A stretch of 6,990 nt of DNA from Betaproteobacteria bacterium (GTDB lineage Bacteria; Pseudomonadota; Gammaproteobacteria; Burkholderiales; SG8-39), in NCBI GenBank assembly GCA_005881355.1, contig VBDM01000060.1:1-6990 (forward strand). Direction: 5' to 3'. A model generated the notes under the pieces. The model was not told the DNA's origin. It worked only from the letters and a program-made list of their open reading frames with translations, and made no database searches. A program made the translations under genes and the position numbers. The number at the start of each line of letters is the position of its first letter. The first letter of the stretch is position 1. Shown here in pieces: positions 5,231 to 6,990 of this stretch.

Positions 5231-5677
5231 ATGACCGACAACCTGATACCGAGCGGGCCTCGATACGTAGGTTTCTGGAAGCGCCTGCTTGCCTTTTTCA
5301 TCGACACGCTGATACTCGTCGTCTTCTTCGTGACGATCGCGATCGCGGTCTACGGCCGCCGTTATGTGCAGCTCGCCAGCGAAGGACAGACCCTTCTGTT
5401 CGACGTCCTTGTGCAGGTCGTGCTGCCCGCGGTGGCGGCAATTCTTTTCTGGCGCTTCCGCGGCGCGACCCCTGGAAAGATGCTCGTGTCCGCCAAAATC
5501 GTCGACGCCGCGACCCTCGGCGCCCCGTCGACGGGCAAGCTGATCGGGCGCTACTTCGCCTACCTCGTGTCGTCGATCTTCATGCTCGGGTTCATCTGGA
5601 TCGCCTTCGACAAGCGCAAGCAGGGCTGGCATGACAAGCTCGCGGGAACGGTCGTGATCGAGGTAGAAGACGAATAG
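5231..5677 (+). CDS. RDD-family inner-membrane protein
   Basis: This 148-residue protein is predicted to have three transmembrane segments, at about residues 20-41, 56-74 and 106-126. The defining RDD features are present: the conserved Arg and Asp in the first segment (W17-K-R18-LLAFFID25) and the later Asp in 'FDKRKQGWHDKLAGT'. The typical connecting motif 'RFRGATPGKMLVSAKIVD' is also present. RDD proteins are small membrane proteins of mostly unknown function, with some linked to ion or Na+/H+ transport; that role is not evident here. The ATG at 5231 has GAGGGGG (5219-5225) 5 bases upstream and is preferred over a GTG at 5225 that overlaps the ribosome site. It ends 36 bases before lemA, which suggests one operon with LemA and the M48 protease, all membrane-associated. 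Confidence 0.93.
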   Translation: MTDNLIPSGPRYVGFWKRLLAFFIDTLILVVFFVTIAIAVYGRRYVQLASEGQTLLFDVLVQVVLPAVAAILFWRFRGATPGKMLVSAKIVDAATLGAPSTGKLIGRYFAYLVSSIFMLGFIWIAFDKRKQGWHDKLAGTVVIEVEDE

Positions 5678-5713
5678 CGGGCGCGCGGTCCGGGCACCTT
5701 TACGGGAGGGTAC

Positions 5714-6310
5714 ATGAGCTGGGGATTCTGGATATTCGTCGGCGTCATCGCCGCGATCGTCGCGTGGCTGATCGCCATCTACAACGGCCTGGTCACGCTG
5801 CGCAACCGTTTCAAGAACGCCTTTGCCCAGATCGACGTGCAGCTGAAGCGCCGCTACGACCTGATTCCGAACCTGGTCGAGACGGCGAAGGGCTACATCA
5901 AGCACGAGCGCCAGACGCTCGAAGCGGTGATCGCGGCGCGCGCGAGCGCGCAGAGCGCCAACCAGCGCGCCGCCGCGAATCCGGCGGATGCCGAGGCGAT
6001 GAAGCAGATGGTCGCGGCGGAAGCCGGCCTCTCGGGAGCGCTGGGCAGGCTCTTCGCGGTATCGGAAGCTTATCCCGACCTCAAGGCGAACCAGACGATG
6101 ATGCAGCTCTCCGAGGAGCTCACCAGCACCGAGAACAAGCTCTCCTTTGCGCGGCAGGCCTATAACGACGCGGTCATGAGCTACAACACCGCGATCGAGA
6201 GCTTTCCCGACAACTTCGTCGCCGGCTTCGGCGGCTTCAGGGAAGCGACGCTGCTCGAGTCCACCGAGTCGCCCGAGGAGCGCAAGGCAGTCAAGGTTTC
6301 ATTCAGCTGA
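5714..6310 (+). CDS. lemA: LemA family protein
   Basis: This 198-residue protein has one N-terminal membrane anchor (about residues 4-22, FWIFVGVIAAIVAWLIAIY) with a very short N-terminal side. A long helical-bundle domain follows. The LemA signature is intact: 'YNGLVTLRNRFKNAFAQIDV', then QLKRRYDLIPNLVETAKGYI and 'KHERQTLEAVIAAR'. A later conserved block reads 'LFAVSEAYPDLKANQTMMQL', then 'ENKLSFARQAYNDAVMSYNT' and 'FPDNFVAGFGGF'. Length matches the family. GGGAGG at 5704-5709 lies 4 bases before the ATG. LemA proteins are widespread, with no agreed biochemical activity. They commonly sit next to M48 metalloproteases, as here, so a partner or substrate-presenting role in membrane proteolysis is plausible. 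The name LemA comes from the family and should not be confused with the unrelated Pseudomonas sensor kinase once called LemA. Confidence 0.96.
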   Translation: MSWGFWIFVGVIAAIVAWLIAIYNGLVTLRNRFKNAFAQIDVQLKRRYDLIPNLVETAKGYIKHERQTLEAVIAARASAQSANQRAAANPADAEAMKQMVAAEAGLSGALGRLFAVSEAYPDLKANQTMMQLSEELTSTENKLSFARQAYNDAVMSYNTAIESFPDNFVAGFGGFREATLLESTESPEERKAVKVSFS

Positions 6311-6322
6311 CGCGCTTCGCGC

Positions 6323-6341
6323 TGCAGCCGCCCCGGCTGCA
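6323..6341 (+). promoter_or_regulatory. Hairpin occupying the ribosome-binding region of the M48 gene
   Basis: TGCAGCCG (6323-6330), loop CCC, CGGCTGCA (6334-6341): a perfect 8-bp stem ending 2 bases before the ATG at 6344. No Shine-Dalgarno is visible in the 33-base gap after lemA. The structure would hinder independent ribosome entry. Translational coupling to lemA, or low protease expression, would follow. Function is inferred from position. Confidence 0.5.
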
Positions 6342-6343
6342 TC

Positions 6344-6990
6344 ATGAATTTCTTCGAGCAGCAAGCACACGCCCGGCGCCGCACCGCGTTGATGCTGCTG
6401 CTGTTCGCGCTCTGTACATCTGGGCGTTCGATCCGCCGATCCTGTATTCGAGCGACGTGCTGCTGCAGGTTCCCCGAAAGGTCTATGCCTGGTCGACCGT
6501 GGTGATCCTTTGCGTCATCGCCGGGGGCACCGGGTTCCGGCTCCATCAGCTTTCCGGCGGCGGCGTCGCGGTCGCCGACATGATCGGAGCGCGCCATGTG
6601 CAGCGCGACAGCGCCGAGCCTTCGGAACGCCGGCTGCTGAACATCGTCGAGGAGATGGCGCTCGCCTCCGGCATCGCCGTGCCGCTCGCGTTCGTCATGG
6701 ACGACCAGCGCACCATCAACGCCTTTGCCGCCGGCTACTCTCCTCACCAGGCGGCGGTCATCGTGACGCGCGGCGCGCTGGAGAACCTCAATCGGGACGA
6801 GCTGCAGGGCGTGGTGGCGCACGAATTCAGCCACATCCTGAACGGCGACATGCGGCTCAACGTCACGTTGATAGGTGTGATCGCGGGAATCGTCCTGTTC
6901 GGCTCGATCGGCGCATTTCTGATGGGCGGGGGCCGGAGCGAAGGCGGCGAAAATGCCAGGGCGCGGTTCGACTTCCGCCTGTTCCTCCTC
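6344..6990 (+). CDS. M48-family HtpX-like membrane metalloprotease, frameshifted near its 5' end and cut by the window edge
   Basis: From the ATG at 6344 the frame reads MNFFEQQAHARRRTALMLLL then FAL, the usual N-terminus of LemA-associated M48 proteases. It then loses sense and meets a stop. From 6412 a different frame takes over (LYIWAFDPPILYSSDVLLQV) and stays open for 193 codons to the window end. It contains RLHQLSGGGVAVADMIGAR, 'ERRLLNIVEEMALASGIAVP', 'DDQRTINAFAAGYSPHQAAV' and the zinc/catalytic motif HEFSH at 6820-6834 within 'DELQGVVAHEFSHILNGDMR'. A hydrophobic segment follows (LIGVIAGIVLFGSIGAFLM). The two frames differ by one missing base, and most of the first membrane helix (roughly 15-20 residues in relatives, from memory) also appears lost. 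So this is either a deletion-damaged gene or an assembly error. HtpX-like proteases degrade misfolded membrane proteins. It lies 33 bases after lemA, probably the same operon. Confidence 0.85.

Noticed and set aside
5192..5905. A 237-codon open frame on the - strand
   Set aside because: Antisense to the RDD gene and the start of lemA, both certain. The protein is an Arg/Asp/Glu/His-rich mirror of the coding strand.
6410..6414. Programmed ribosomal frameshift in the M48 gene
   Set aside because: No slippery heptamer is seen at the junction, and helix residues also appear to be missing. A deletion or assembly error explains both facts.

Overview
The window is GC-rich, with strong G/C preference at third codon positions, densely packed genes and short AT-rich islands at promoters. 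It looks like the chromosome of a betaproteobacterium, probably Burkholderiales or a relative. The evidence is the gene content: a relic of a Bug/TctC-type solute-binding protein, a small exported protein with the YYC...YYP..V..CP..W ending common in this group, a betaproteobacterial DUF protein, and a LemA plus M48 protease pair. This placement is inference. There is no rRNA, tRNA, CRISPR array, integrase or transposase in the window.

Layout. (1) 1-1147: the start of an antibiotic-biosynthesis-monooxygenase-like gene, cut by the window edge, runs leftward. It diverges from a LysR-type regulator across a 113-base control region holding two overlapping promoters, a T-N11-A dyad and a 16-base perfect palindrome. 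(2) 1148-1685: a cold-shock protein gene with a well-formed sigma-70-like promoter about 150 bases upstream, so a leader of roughly 135 nt, and a strong hairpin terminator that works on both strands. (3) 1685-2961: small hypothetical genes, one leftward and two rightward. Between the two rightward ones lies the frameshifted 3' stump of a Bug/TctC solute-binding protein. (4) 2998-4515: a class I SAM-dependent methyltransferase and a DUF-type hypothetical protein. (5) 4638-5087: a secreted Gly/Tyr/Pro-rich protein. (6) 5231-6990: a tight rightward cluster of an RDD-family membrane protein, LemA and an HtpX-like M48 metalloprotease. The protease frame is broken in its first membrane segment and runs off the window.

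How the genes may work together. The LysR regulator probably controls itself and the divergent monooxygenase-like gene. The RDD/LemA/M48 cluster probably forms a membrane-associated proteolysis or quality-control module, because LemA and M48 proteases are recurrent neighbours. A GC hairpin takes the place of a Shine-Dalgarno sequence in front of the protease. No clearly new defence or mobile system is visible. The points most worth checking are the protease frameshift and hairpin, the cold-shock leader, the LysR control region and the solute-binding-protein relic.
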